From NCBI RefSeq assembly GCF_052216985.1, contig NZ_JBQOUY010000009.1, forward strand, positions 1 through 64,000: DNA of 64,000 nucleotides. The letters run 5' to 3'. Below the pieces are notes generated by a model that was not told where the DNA came from, did not search any database, and saw only the letters and a list, made by a program, of their open reading frames with translations. Source of the DNA: Acidaminococcus fermentans_A (GTDB lineage: Bacteria; Bacillota; Negativicutes; Acidaminococcales; Acidaminococcaceae). A program made the translations under genes and the position numbers. Shown in pieces: positions 33,682 through 41,811 of the stretch (position 1 is the first letter of the stretch; the number at the start of each line of letters is the position of its first letter).

Positions 33682-34164
33682 TCAATGATGGTATTTCTCT
33701 TTCCGCAGGATCTTGAAGGCCCGGTAGATCTGTTCCAAAAGCAGGATCCGGATCATCTGGTGGGTAAAGGTCAGGGGGGAGAAACTCCACCGGAAATCCG
33801 CCCGTTTCCGCAGGGCGTCCGTATACCCGAAAGGTCCTCCGATCACAAAGGTCAGATGGCTGACCCCTCCCACCATCCACTGTCCCATTTTTTCCGCCAG
33901 CTGGGGGGAAGAGATTTCCTTCCCCCGCAGATCCAAAAGGACCACAAAGCTGTGTTCCGGGATCAGTTTCAGGATCCGGTCCGTTTCTTTTTCCAGTACC
34001 TGTTCCTTCACCGCCGGTGAGGGATCATCCGGCATCTTCTCCTCCGGGATGCAGCGGATTTCTAGCTGGCAGTAAGCCCCCAGCCGTTTGGTGAACTCCT
34101 GTTCCGCCTCTCGGAGATAATTTTCTTTTAGTTTGCCTGCGCAGGCCAGGGTGATCCGGATCAT
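33682..34164 (-). CDS. rlmH: 23S rRNA pseudouridine-1915 N3-methyltransferase
   Basis: This 160-residue SPOUT-family protein has the RlmH signatures FVVLLDLRGKEISSPQLAEKM, FVIGGPFGYTDALRKRAD and TFTHQMIRILLLEQIYRAFKI near the C-terminus, where the SAM-binding knot forms. It methylates the pseudouridine of 23S rRNA helix 69. Its ATG overlaps the htrA stop (ATGA), so the two are translationally coupled. Length is typical. Confidence 0.97.
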   Translation of the reverse strand: MIRITLACAGKLKENYLREAEQEFTKRLGAYCQLEIRCIPEEKMPDDPSPAVKEQVLEKETDRILKLIPEHSFVVLLDLRGKEISSPQLAEKMGQWMVGGVSHLTFVIGGPFGYTDALRKRADFRWSFSPLTFTHQMIRILLLEQIYRAFKILRKEKYHH

Positions 34165-35294
34165 TGCTGGCTGCTCTTCTGGGGCATTTCTGTCAGGGTC
34201 ACGATCTTATTGACCTCTTCATCTCCCCGGAGGATGGTCACCGGCACCTGCTGCCCTACCTGGCATTTGCCCAGCGCTTCCCGGAGGGCAGCTACAGAAT
34301 CCACCTTAGTACCATTGAACTTAACGATAATATCATTTGGACGGATGCCTCCACGATATGCAGGACCGTCTTGAAACATCTTTACGACGAACAGCCCTCC
34401 TCTCAGGTCCAGATCAAATCCCAGACGCTGTGCCAAGGTTTGATCCAACAGGCTGACCCCCAGATAGGGACGGACCACCCGTCCTTTTTCCGCCAATTCC
34501 TTCAGAATGGGTTTGGCTTCATTGATAGGGATGGCAAAACCGATGCCTTCCACCCCGGATGCCGCGATTTTGGCGCTGTTGATGCCGATCACCTGTCCGT
34601 CCGCATTCACCAGGGCTCCCCCGGAATTCCCCGGGTTGATGGCCGCGTCGGTCTGGATCAGCCGGAACCGCCGTTCTCCCATGTCCAGAGAACGGTTCAG
34701 GGCACTGATCACCCCCGCGGTGACGCTGCCCCGGAATTCCATGCCCAGAGGGTTCCCGATGGCAATGGCCGGTTCTCCCACCATCAGGGAATCAGAGTCT
34801 CCGAATTCTGCCACAGGCAGATCCCCTTCTGCATCGATTTTCACTACAGCCAGATCCGTAGAAGGATCCGTTCCCAGCACCTTGCCGGTATAAGTCTTGC
34901 CATCCGGCAGGCTCACTACGATTTCCTGGGCGCCAGCCACCACATGGTTATTGGTGGCGATGAGTCCGTCTTTGCTGTAAATGACCCCGGAACCACTGCC
35001 CTGTTCCACCATCTGGGTCCGGTTGAAATAATCCCGGACCAATGCCTTATTGGTAATGCCGACTACAGCCGGCCCTACTTTCTTAGCCGCTTTGACAATG
35101 GGGGTATTCCGGGCCGCACTCATGCTGGCTTCCGCCTTCTTGGTCTGCTGTTCCTGGGTAGTCACAGCTGGTTTGGTTTCTGCTTTGCCAGCCGTCTTAT
35201 TGCTGGCCAGACCGCAGCCTGCGGTCAGAAAGCTGGCACTGAGGGAAAGCGCCACCAGCGCGCTCAAAGTTTTCTTCGTAATGGTATGTCTCAT
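34161..35294 (-). CDS. htrA: HtrA/DegP-like serine protease, lipoprotein
   Basis: This protease of about 377 residues starts with a lipoprotein signal ending LTAGC, so it should be lipid-anchored outside the inner membrane. The catalytic triad is clear: His in TNNHVVAG, Asp in TDLAVVKI, Ser in NPGNSGGAL. One PDZ domain follows (GLFVVKMFQDGPAYRGGIRPND). The role is probably envelope protein quality control. ATG 35294 follows AAGGAGTG. It lies between walJ and rlmH, the arrangement seen at the Firmicutes wal locus. Confidence 0.94.
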   Translation of the reverse strand: MRHTITKKTLSALVALSLSASFLTAGCGLASNKTAGKAETKPAVTTQEQQTKKAEASMSAARNTPIVKAAKKVGPAVVGITNKALVRDYFNRTQMVEQGSGSGVIYSKDGLIATNNHVVAGAQEIVVSLPDGKTYTGKVLGTDPSTDLAVVKIDAEGDLPVAEFGDSDSLMVGEPAIAIGNPLGMEFRGSVTAGVISALNRSLDMGERRFRLIQTDAAINPGNSGGALVNADGQVIGINSAKIAASGVEGIGFAIPINEAKPILKELAEKGRVVRPYLGVSLLDQTLAQRLGFDLDLRGGLFVVKMFQDGPAYRGGIRPNDIIVKFNGTKVDSVAALREALGKCQVGQQVPVTILRGDEEVNKIVTLTEMPQKSSQQ

Positions 35295-35308
35295 AATCTC
35301 ACTCCTTG

Positions 35309-36094
35309 TCAGCGGACATTGCTGACCATTTCCTGCTGTTGGGCCACATACAGCTGGATGCCTCGGGTCCGCGGGCACTCTTGCAGCACCGCCCGTACCG
35401 TCTTGTAGGCAACATCCGGTGTATTGTTTTTTTCACTGAGATGGGCTAGGAACACTTCGGTCGGCGGTTCTGCCAAGGATGTCAGGAACTGGCCCGCCGT
35501 CCGGTTGGACAGATGGCCTTCCTTCCCCAGGATCCGCTTCTGCAGGGCTGGAGGATATGGTCCATGGCGCAGCATATCCTCATCATGGTTGGCCTCCAGG
35601 ACCATGACCGATGCCCCTTCTGCCGCCAATTCCACCGTTTTTGTGATGATGCCGCAGTCCGTCAGGTAAGTGCATTTTTCGTCCCCATGGAAGATTTCAT
35701 ACCCCACGGGATCAGCTGCATCATGGGGGATCCGGAACGGTTCGATCCGCAGGTTCCCCATACTGCAGCTCCGGGGGATCACCCGCACCTGGGGCCGAGG
35801 CAGCATCCGTCTTACAGAAAGCTGGGCCCAGGTCCTTTCATTGGCGAAGATCGGGACCGTGCTGTAATGCCGGGCAAACACATCCAGACCGGCAATATGG
35901 TCCCGATGTTCATGGGTCAGGAAGACCCCGCTCAGGTCTTCTGGTTCAAGCCCGCAGTGCCTCAGTCCCTGGACGATCCGCCGGCAGGAAATCCCTGCAT
36001 CGATCAAGATTGCCGTCTGACCGGCCCGGATCAGGGTAGAATTTCCCTTGCTTCCGCTGGCCAGTACATCTACTTCAAAATCAGTCATCGTCAT
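35309..36094 (-). CDS. walJ: WalJ/YycJ-like MBL-fold metallohydrolase
   Basis: This 261-residue protein is a metallo-beta-lactamase-fold hydrolase with VLASGSKGNSTLIRAG, the metal motif LTHEHRDHIAG, and LEANHDEDMLR, all characteristic of WalJ (YycJ), a putative exonuclease linked to coordinating replication and division. It heads walJ-htrA-rlmH, but the walRK two-component genes usually next to it are absent here. The start at 36094 or the ATG two codons later cannot be separated; neither ribosome site is strong. Confidence 0.9.
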   Translation of the reverse strand: MTMTDFEVDVLASGSKGNSTLIRAGQTAILIDAGISCRRIVQGLRHCGLEPEDLSGVFLTHEHRDHIAGLDVFARHYSTVPIFANERTWAQLSVRRMLPRPQVRVIPRSCSMGNLRIEPFRIPHDAADPVGYEIFHGDEKCTYLTDCGIITKTVELAAEGASVMVLEANHDEDMLRHGPYPPALQKRILGKEGHLSNRTAGQFLTSLAEPPTEVFLAHLSEKNNTPDVAYKTVRAVLQECPRTRGIQLYVAQQQEMVSNVR

Positions 36095-36232
36095 GATAAC
36101 ACCATTCTATACAAAAATGTCGGGGTGTCCTTCCCATACCCCGCTATTATACTTACTATTATAGCAAAATCCCTGAAAGAAATGTAAAAAAACACCGAAC
36201 TCTCAAGAGTCCGGCATTTTCCCTTCGGTGGT

Positions 36233-36676
36233 TCAATTTTCTTTAGGCTGGCAGTCTCCACACAACCCATAGAAATAGAATTGATGACCCTGGACCGTAA
36301 AACCCGTTTCCTTTGCCACCTTGTCTTCAATGGCTTTGGCATCCAGATGAGGTACATCGCAGACCTTGCCGCATTTCATGCAGCGGATATGCGGATGTTC
36401 CATCACATTGGCATCATACCGGAAACTGTCCTCCCCGGTATTCAGCACCTGGATGATATGCAGCTTGCTGAAGATTTCCACGGATTTATAGACCGTTGCA
36501 AAGCTCATAGTAGGATATTTTTCCTTCACTTTGTTATAGATCATCTCAGCCGTGGGATGTTCCGTTGTATGGGCCAGCATATCATAGACAGCCAGTCTCT
36601 GAGGCGTAACTTTGCAGCCGTTGTCCCGAAGCAATTTCGCCAATTCTGCAGCCGTTAACGTAATCAACACCTCCAT
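36233..36676 (-). CDS. Fur-family metal/peroxide regulator (PerR-like)
   Basis: This 147-residue repressor has the Fur winged helix (CKVTPQRLAVYDMLAHTTEHPTAEMIY, TMSFATVYKSVEIFSK), the regulatory metal region HPHIRCMKCGKVCDVPHLDA, and a second CxxC (CGDC) for structural zinc. Spacing and lack of the extended His cluster lean to PerR/Zur rather than Fur proper. The start is uncertain: ATG 36676 has a weak ribosome site, while a GGAGGTG lies just after it. A Fur-type box in front suggests autoregulation. Confidence 0.85.
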   Translation of the reverse strand: MEVLITLTAAELAKLLRDNGCKVTPQRLAVYDMLAHTTEHPTAEMIYNKVKEKYPTMSFATVYKSVEIFSKLHIIQVLNTGEDSFRYDANVMEHPHIRCMKCGKVCDVPHLDAKAIEDKVAKETGFTVQGHQFYFYGLCGDCQPKEN

Positions 36677-36703
36677 TCTTACCATTTTACAGTTTACCTT
36701 TTA

Positions 36704-36723
36704 GATAATGATTACTATAATTA
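36704..36723. promoter_or_regulatory. Fur/PerR-type operator
   Basis: GATAATGATTACTATAATTA, upstream of the Fur-family gene, resembles the GATAAT/ATTATC inverted repeat bound by this family, with several mismatches in the second half. Confidence 0.55.
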
Positions 36724-36865
36724 ATATATCCGTTTGAGCAATTTTTGTCAACTCTTTTTTAGATTTCAAAGTGCCGAATACAGCAATGGTTTGAAGGGTT
36801 TCGGTGTTTTTTAAGATTTATTATTAATTTTTCCGTTTCTCTATGAAGGACAAATGGATCTGATT

Positions 36866-37606
36866 CTAATCCTGGATAGTCACCGACATCCCAATATAAG
36901 CCACTTTTTCTAATTCCTGTAAATTGTGGTTCTCCAATCGCACACAGCCTTCGGAAGCATCCGTACCGATGGAGCTGGGAGCATGGGTCCCGTGGATCCC
37001 GATGCCATCCCAGTTTCCCTGGCTCAGGTCTTCTGTATCCAGGCTCAGGAACCAAGGCCCATAAGCTCCTCGGATTTCTCCGTTCCCATCTCCGAAGTCA
37101 TGGGTCCATCCAGAAGCATCATCGATTTCGTCGATCAGGAAGGTCCCGACGGGCGTCATATTATCTCCCCGCCGTTCTTTTTGCCCCAGGCCGCCTTTCC
37201 CGATGGCACAGCCCCAGGCCCGGACCACTTGTTCTCCCTCCTTCAGATACAGTTTATGCTCACTTTTGTCCACCAGCACGGAATACTTTTTCCCTGGAAC
37301 CAGCGGCTGTTCCGCTGCCGGCTGGGTTTCCGGCTGTTTGGTCTCCCCTGGTTTCTTCTGGAGGCTTTCCACTGGCGTTTCTTTCTGCTCCGGCAGAGCA
37401 GGCGCCTCTTTTTTTACGGTCTTGGGCTTCTGGGCTTCCGTTTTTTTCACCGGTACAGTGGGCGCCGGCGCTCCTCCCCCTTTATACCCAAGGGCGAAAC
37501 AGCCTGTGAGCAGCACTCCTAAAAAGATCAGGGTACAGACTCCCAGCATGATTCCTTTTTTTCTGCGATTCCGGGACCTTTCCGTCCCTTTTTGCTTTCC
37601 GTCCAT
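36866..37606 (-). CDS. L,D-transpeptidase (YkuD domain), membrane-anchored or lipoprotein
   Basis: This 246-residue protein has a basic start (RSRNRRKKG), a hydrophobic helix ending LLTGC that could be a lipobox, a Pro/Lys/Glu-rich spacer (about residues 45-105), and a YkuD catalytic domain with the HGTHAPSSIGTDASEGCVRL site (His and Cys). Such enzymes make 3-3 peptidoglycan crosslinks or attach proteins to the wall. ATG 37606 follows AAGAAGG. It is divergent from the cysE T-box leader. Confidence 0.88.
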   Translation of the reverse strand: MDGKQKGTERSRNRRKKGIMLGVCTLIFLGVLLTGCFALGYKGGGAPAPTVPVKKTEAQKPKTVKKEAPALPEQKETPVESLQKKPGETKQPETQPAAEQPLVPGKKYSVLVDKSEHKLYLKEGEQVVRAWGCAIGKGGLGQKERRGDNMTPVGTFLIDEIDDASGWTHDFGDGNGEIRGAYGPWFLSLDTEDLSQGNWDGIGIHGTHAPSSIGTDASEGCVRLENHNLQELEKVAYIGMSVTIQD

Positions 37607-37697
37607 AAAACATCCTTCTTTCTCCACGTAAGCACTATGATACCATCCACTGGTTTTCCCTGCAATCCCCGGTCTTGAAACTTTTTTAAAATTTCTC

Positions 37698-37726
37698 TTG
37701 ACAAGTGTATCGAAGAAGATTACAAT
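37698..37726 (+). promoter_or_regulatory. Sigma-70 promoter of cysE
   Basis: TTGACA, a 17-base spacer and TACAAT lie directly before the T-box leader. Transcription should start near 37733. Confidence 0.8.
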
Positions 37727-37732
37727 ACAGGC

Positions 37733-37983
37733 AACATTGAAAATCAAAAAGCGATGACCAAAACAAGTACACTTCAAAGAGTGGCACAGAGAGCGCGAAT
37801 CACCGGCTGAAAGTTTGCGCCGAAGCTTGAGAGGATGGAATGCCTTTGGGAGCTGAAGACCTGAACAGAAAGTAGGGCCTTCCGGGCAGCCGCCGTTATC
37901 GGTATGAGTGGCAGTCGAAGTCTGGCTGCAATCAGAGTGGAACCGCGAGAGATCGCCTCTGTCAGGAGGCGGTCTTTTTTGTG
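37733..37983 (+). promoter_or_regulatory. Cysteine T-box riboswitch before cysE
   Basis: The T-box core AGAGTGGAACCGCGA (37934-37948) is followed by a terminator GATCGCCTC/GAGGCGGTC with a T6 tail (37951-37980). A TGC codon at 37841-37843, in GGAATGCC, is a good candidate cysteine specifier and fits the downstream gene. This leader plus its promoter accounts for the 400-base gap between the L,D-transpeptidase gene and cysE. Confidence 0.88.
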
Positions 37984-38006
37984 TCCAAAAAGGGAGGAAT
38001 GAGTTT

Positions 38007-38705
38007 ATGTTTGCATCCATGCGCAACGATATCCGAGTCATCAAACAGCGGGATCCGGCGGTCAAGAATACCCTGGAAGTCATCCTTTGTTACTCGGGTC
38101 TCCATGCTATCTGGGCGTACCGGATTTCCCATTTTTTCTATGAAAGATCCTGGTTCGTCACCGCCCGGCTCATCTCCACCCTGGCCCGGCTCCTGACCGG
38201 CATCGAGATCCATCCCGGTGCCCAGATCGGAGAAGGGCTCTTCATCGATCACGGGTCCGGCATCGTCATCGGAGAAACCACCATCATCGGCAACAACGTA
38301 TCCCTGTACCAGGGAGTGACCCTGGGCGGCACCGGCAAAGAAAAAGGCAAACGGCATCCTACCATCGGAGACTATGTGGTGGTGGCCTGCGGAGCCAAGG
38401 TGCTGGGTTCCTTCACCGTAGGAGAAGGGGCCAAGATCGGAGCCGGCAGCGTAGTGCTGAAGGAAGTCCCTCCCTATGCCACGGTGGTGGGCATCCCTGG
38501 CCATGTGGTAGCCCGGAAAGGGGTACGGGTAGCACCGGCCCATTCCGAACGGGATGTGGACCTGAACCATAACCGGCTGCCTGACCCCATCGAAGACCAG
38601 ATCGCCGCCCTGGAAAAACAGGTGGCCTTGCTGAAACGGCAGGTCATGGACCTGCGGGCCCAGCAGGAAGGCCCAGCTCTGAAGCAGGTGGTCAACTTCC
38701 GCTGA
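38007..38705 (+). CDS. cysE: Serine O-acetyltransferase
   Basis: This 232-residue protein has the left-handed beta-helix of CysE: GIEIHPGAQIGEGLFIDHGSGIVIGETTIIGNNVSLYQGVTLGGTG and PTIGDYVVVACGAKVLGSF. It makes O-acetylserine from serine and acetyl-CoA, the first step of cysteine synthesis. The C-terminal 40 residues form a short coiled coil and end VVNFR; CysE tails usually end with an Ile that binds CysK, which is not seen here. ATG 38007 follows AGGGAGG. The cysteine T-box controls it, and cysK follows. Confidence 0.93.
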   Translation: MFASMRNDIRVIKQRDPAVKNTLEVILCYSGLHAIWAYRISHFFYERSWFVTARLISTLARLLTGIEIHPGAQIGEGLFIDHGSGIVIGETTIIGNNVSLYQGVTLGGTGKEKGKRHPTIGDYVVVACGAKVLGSFTVGEGAKIGAGSVVLKEVPPYATVVGIPGHVVARKGVRVAPAHSERDVDLNHNRLPDPIEDQIAALEKQVALLKRQVMDLRAQQEGPALKQVVNFR

Positions 38706-38720
38706 TCTTTCAGCAACTTC

Positions 38721-38748
38721 CGAAAAAAGTACTCCGGTACTTTTTTCG
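38721..38748. terminator. Hairpin after cysE
   Basis: CGAAAAAAGTAC pairs perfectly with GTACTTTTTTCG around TCCG. The T6 lies inside the stem rather than after it, so it may be a weak terminator or an RNA-stabilising end. Confidence 0.45.
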
Positions 38749-38792
38749 AAACGGATACCCTAGTGTTTTACTTGGAAAAGGAGGTTTTCCCC

Positions 38793-38837
38793 TTGCAGCA
38801 AAATTGGTGGAACAAGCCCCTGGGACCCCGATGTTGA
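38793..38837 (+). CDS. Possible 14-residue leader peptide before cysK
   Basis: A TTG start eight bases after AAAGGAGG reads MQQNWWNKPLGPRC then TGA. The last codon is Cys. CCTGGG inside the ORF can pair with CCCAGG just after it (38840-38845), so ribosome stalling at the Cys codon could change RNA folding ahead of cysK. This is a candidate attenuation peptide only; only one Cys codon is present. Confidence 0.35.
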   Translation: MQQNWWNKPLGPRC

Positions 38838-38906
38838 AGCCCAGGAAAGCAGGCAGTTCATCGTTCATTCAAAAGAAATTTCCATGAAAATAAAGGAGAG
38901 ATTGTT

Positions 38907-39848
38907 ATGTCTAAAATTTATACAAGCGTACTGGATCTGATCGGCCATACCCCTCTGCTGGAACCGGTGAAATTCGCAGCGGACAAGGACCTACAGGCCC
39001 GACTGCTGGTGAAGCTGGAAAGCTTCAACCCGGCGGGTTCTGCCAAGGACCGGATCGCCAAGGTCATGATCGAAGATGCGGAAAAACGGGGCGTGCTGAA
39101 AAAAGGCGGCGTCATCATCGAGCCCACCAGCGGCAACACGGGCATTGGCCTGGCAGCTGTAGCAGCCATGAAAGGCTACCGGGCCATCATGGTGATGCCG
39201 GAAACCATGTCCATCGAACGGCGGAACATGATTGCCGCCTATGGGGCCGAAGTGGTACTGACGGAAGCCAAGAAAGGCATCGCTGGTTCCGTGGAAAAGG
39301 CCAAGGAACTGGCCGCCTCCATCCCCGGCAGCTTCATTCCGGAACAGTTCGACAACCCGGCCAACCCGGCGGCCCACAAAGCTACCACGGGTCCGGAAAT
39401 CTATGAAGACACCGATGGCGCTGTGGACATTTTCGTGGCCGGGGTGGGCACCGGCGGTACCCTTACCGGTGTGGGCGAATATTTGAAGGAAAAGAAACCT
39501 TCCGTAAAAGTGGTAGCTGTGGAACCGGCGGATTCTCCCCTCCTAAGCCAGGGCAAACCCGGTCCTCACAAGATCCAGGGCATCGGCACCAACTTCCTGC
39601 CCAAGACCCTGAATACCAAGATCTACGATGAGATCCTCACCGCCTCTACGGACCAGGCCTACGAAACCGCCCGGGACTTCATCCATCATGAAGGGTTCCT
39701 GATCGGGATTTCCGGCGGGGCTGCCCTGTATGCTGCCGTAGAAGTGGCCAAACGGCCGGAAAACAAAGGCAAGACCCTGGTGGTGCTGCTGCCGGACAAC
39801 GGAGACCGGTATCTGACCACTCCTGGGTTCCTGAAGAAAGAAAACTAA
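38907..39848 (+). CDS. cysK: Cysteine synthase A (O-acetylserine sulfhydrylase)
   Basis: This 313-residue PLP enzyme has the Schiff-base Lys in LESFNPAGSAKDRIA, the cofactor loop PTSGNTGIGLA, and GVGTGGTLTGVGEYLKEK, followed by GISGGAALYAA. It replaces the acetyl group of O-acetylserine with sulfide to make cysteine. ATG 38907 follows AAAGGAGAG. The 201-base gap from cysE contains a hairpin and a possible leader peptide, so cysK may have a control layer beyond the cysE T-box. Confidence 0.96.
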   Translation: MSKIYTSVLDLIGHTPLLEPVKFAADKDLQARLLVKLESFNPAGSAKDRIAKVMIEDAEKRGVLKKGGVIIEPTSGNTGIGLAAVAAMKGYRAIMVMPETMSIERRNMIAAYGAEVVLTEAKKGIAGSVEKAKELAASIPGSFIPEQFDNPANPAAHKATTGPEIYEDTDGAVDIFVAGVGTGGTLTGVGEYLKEKKPSVKVVAVEPADSPLLSQGKPGPHKIQGIGTNFLPKTLNTKIYDEILTASTDQAYETARDFIHHEGFLIGISGGAALYAAVEVAKRPENKGKTLVVLLPDNGDRYLTTPGFLKKEN

Positions 39849-39854
39849 AGAACC

Positions 39855-39899
39855 ATAAAAAAGAAGGGGCTGTTGCGCAAGCAGTCCCTTCTTTTTTAT
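39855..39899. terminator. Bidirectional terminator after cysK
   Basis: ATAAAAAAGAAGGG pairs with CCCTTCTTTTTTAT, with an inner TGTTGC/GCA part. It overlaps the stop of the convergent phosphatase gene. Confidence 0.8.
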
Positions 39900-40804
39900 G
39901 GATTCTGTTTCAGATAATCCGTCCAGCTTTGGGTGATTTTTCCCTGTTGGAGTTCTTTTACATAAGTATAGAACTGCTTCAGCCGGTAGATTTTGTGGTC
40001 GTCGATGGTCTGGCGCCACCCTTCCTTATGGGTCATGTTGAGCACATCCTGTCCCCCCAGGGCATGCTGCCGGGAACAGATGGTTTCCAGGCTGTCCTGC
40101 TGCCCATTGAGCCAGATGTCCCGCATGATCATATAGGCGGTGGTCCGGCCCTTTCCGGCCTGACAGTGGAAATGGAGCCAGGTATCCGCCGGCAGGGCTT
40201 TCTGCCACTGGAGGAAGGCGTCCACTTCTTCCGGTTCCGGCCAGATATGGTCCGTGCTAGCGAACCGGGCATAGCCCAGGCCGAACAGAGCCGCCGCCTG
40301 CTGTTCCGTCAGGGCCGTCTGGACTTTTTCCGTTCCCTTATAATGGGGCTTTTTCTTTTTGTCCAGATGGTAATAGGGAGTTTCCCTGTTTTTCTCCTTT
40401 TCCAGCCGCCGGGCTTCCTCCCGCCGGATGGCGGCATCGGATTTCCCCACATTGGCCCAATTGTTGTCCCCGTACCAGCTTACCGCCGTGCCGTTCAGGT
40501 ATCCATGGTCCTCCTGGCGCAGGTCCACCAGGATCACCTGTTTGGGCTGGATGCCCTGTTTCTGCAGTTCCTGGGTCAGCGCCGCCAGATTCAGGATGGA
40601 AGGCTGGCCGCTGCCGCTCATGCGATTGGCGGCATCCACCCGCCAGGACCGGGGCAGCCGGAGTTTGTTGGCCGCATCCAGACGCCACACATAGCCCTTG
40701 GAAGGTTTGACTATGTTATCAAGAGACGGTGCTGCCGCCAGGACCATCCCCAGAGAAATCTGGCTGAACACCAGCACCCCCGTCACGATTTTCCAAATCT
40801 TCAT
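39896..40804 (-). CDS. Secreted PTP-like inositol polyphosphatase (cysteine phytase family)
   Basis: This 302-residue protein has a signal peptide (MKIWKIVTGVLVFSQISLGMVLAAA) and a tyrosine-phosphatase-fold domain with the P-loop HCQAGKGRTTA (Cys and Arg of CX5R). An upstream WPEP segment (HIWPEPEEV) may supply an Asp-like acid from the mobile loop. This is the family of the Selenomonas and Megasphaera cysteine phytases, so the enzyme may release phosphate from phytate in the periplasm. ATG 40804 follows AGGGGAGAGG. Activity on other phosphoesters cannot be excluded. Confidence 0.82.
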   Translation of the reverse strand: MKIWKIVTGVLVFSQISLGMVLAAAPSLDNIVKPSKGYVWRLDAANKLRLPRSWRVDAANRMSGSGQPSILNLAALTQELQKQGIQPKQVILVDLRQEDHGYLNGTAVSWYGDNNWANVGKSDAAIRREEARRLEKEKNRETPYYHLDKKKKPHYKGTEKVQTALTEQQAAALFGLGYARFASTDHIWPEPEEVDAFLQWQKALPADTWLHFHCQAGKGRTTAYMIMRDIWLNGQQDSLETICSRQHALGGQDVLNMTHKEGWRQTIDDHKIYRLKQFYTYVKELQQGKITQSWTDYLKQNP

Positions 40805-40827
40805 CTTACTCCTCTCCCCTCTTTCCT

Positions 40828-40848
40828 TTGCACTCTGCACTAATCTCT
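40828..40848. repeat. Heptanucleotide repeat at the 3' end of the HAD gene
   Basis: Three units in register (TTGCACT, CTGCACT, AATCTCT) span the stop region of the HAD gene. They are inverted with respect to the array at 41661-41692 on the other side of that gene. Confidence 0.45.
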
Positions 40849-41607
40849 TATCCACCCGAACTTCCGGCAGGCATTGAGGATGCCTCCCTTGTCGTTGTCA
40901 TCGGTGATATAGTCCGCCCGTTCTTTGATTACCGGCCGGGCGTTCCCCATGGCCACCCCGAAAAAAGGCTTCCGGAACATGGTGATGTCGTTGAGCCCGT
41001 CTCCGAACACCACTGCATCCTTTGGATCCTCTCCCATAAGGCCCATGAGCTTTTCGATGCCGGCTCCCTTGTCCACCGGTTCCACCAGCCAGGTGTTGTC
41101 GATGAAGGGCAGATGGGGCAGCTGCCGCCGGTCCGCCGGTTCCGTACCCGGCTGTTCCCGGACGTACATGATTTTGTACACCTGGTCCAGGCTGCCGATG
41201 TCCACCGGCTGGACTTTGGTGTTCATGTAATTCCCCGGATCTTCCCGGGGATAGTCCGCATAAGGGGTATACCGGTCCAGGGTGTTGTCCAGCACCACGG
41301 ACCAGGGCTGGTTCCGTTCCGTCAGTTCCCGGAGCAGGGCCTTGGCCGGTGCCAGGGGCAGTCCTTCCATCTCCAGGATCTTCCCGTCCACGGTGAGGCT
41401 GTTGCCTCCGTCGGCCACCATGGAATGGATGCCGTGTTTTTCCGCAAAGGCCGCCGCGTCACACTGGAGCCGTCCGGTAGCCAGGGCCACAAAATGCCCC
41501 TGCTGCTGGAGCTCATCCACACAGTACTGGGTGTCCGCCGGCACCTGGCCAGTGATCCCCAGCCCCAGGGTCCGATCGATGTCAAAGAAAAAATATTTTT
41601 TATCCAT
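40840..41607 (-). CDS. HAD-superfamily Cof-type phosphatase
   Basis: This 255-residue protein has the HAD motifs in order: FFFDIDRTLG (nucleophile and acid Asp), VALATGRLQ (motif II), and VVFGDGLNDITMF (motif IV), with a C2-type cap between. Cof-type members dephosphorylate sugar phosphates or flavin intermediates. ATG 41607 has an AAGGAAG site. Its coding sequence is bracketed by heptanucleotide repeats in opposite orientation. Confidence 0.85.
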   Translation of the reverse strand: MDKKYFFFDIDRTLGLGITGQVPADTQYCVDELQQQGHFVALATGRLQCDAAAFAEKHGIHSMVADGGNSLTVDGKILEMEGLPLAPAKALLRELTERNQPWSVVLDNTLDRYTPYADYPREDPGNYMNTKVQPVDIGSLDQVYKIMYVREQPGTEPADRRQLPHLPFIDNTWLVEPVDKGAGIEKLMGLMGEDPKDAVVFGDGLNDITMFRKPFFGVAMGNARPVIKERADYITDDNDKGGILNACRKFGWIRD

Positions 41608-41660
41608 GGCTTCCTTCCTTTGTCAATGATAGTTACGCAATGATTTCCTATTATAACACA

Positions 41661-41692
41661 AAGTGAAGAGTGCAGAGAAAAGAGTGCAGAGG
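41661..41692. repeat. Heptanucleotide repeat upstream of the HAD gene
   Basis: On the minus strand the units TGCACTC, TTTTCTC, TGCACTC and TTCACTT follow each other with period seven. The array lies just upstream of the HAD gene start. Confidence 0.55.
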
Positions 41693-41811
41693 AAAGGCCA
41701 AATATAAGTCGGCAGCTCCGTTGTATTTTTCCTCTCGAAACGGTACAATATCCTTTGCCGGACAGACTGATCAGTCTGGCTCCATTTTTCACCAAGGAAA
41801 GGATTTTTGCC

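Noticed and set aside
33560..33880. 106-codon minus-strand ORF at the 3' end of rlmH
   Set aside because: It is in another frame of rlmH, crosses the heptad-bounded element and has no start signal.
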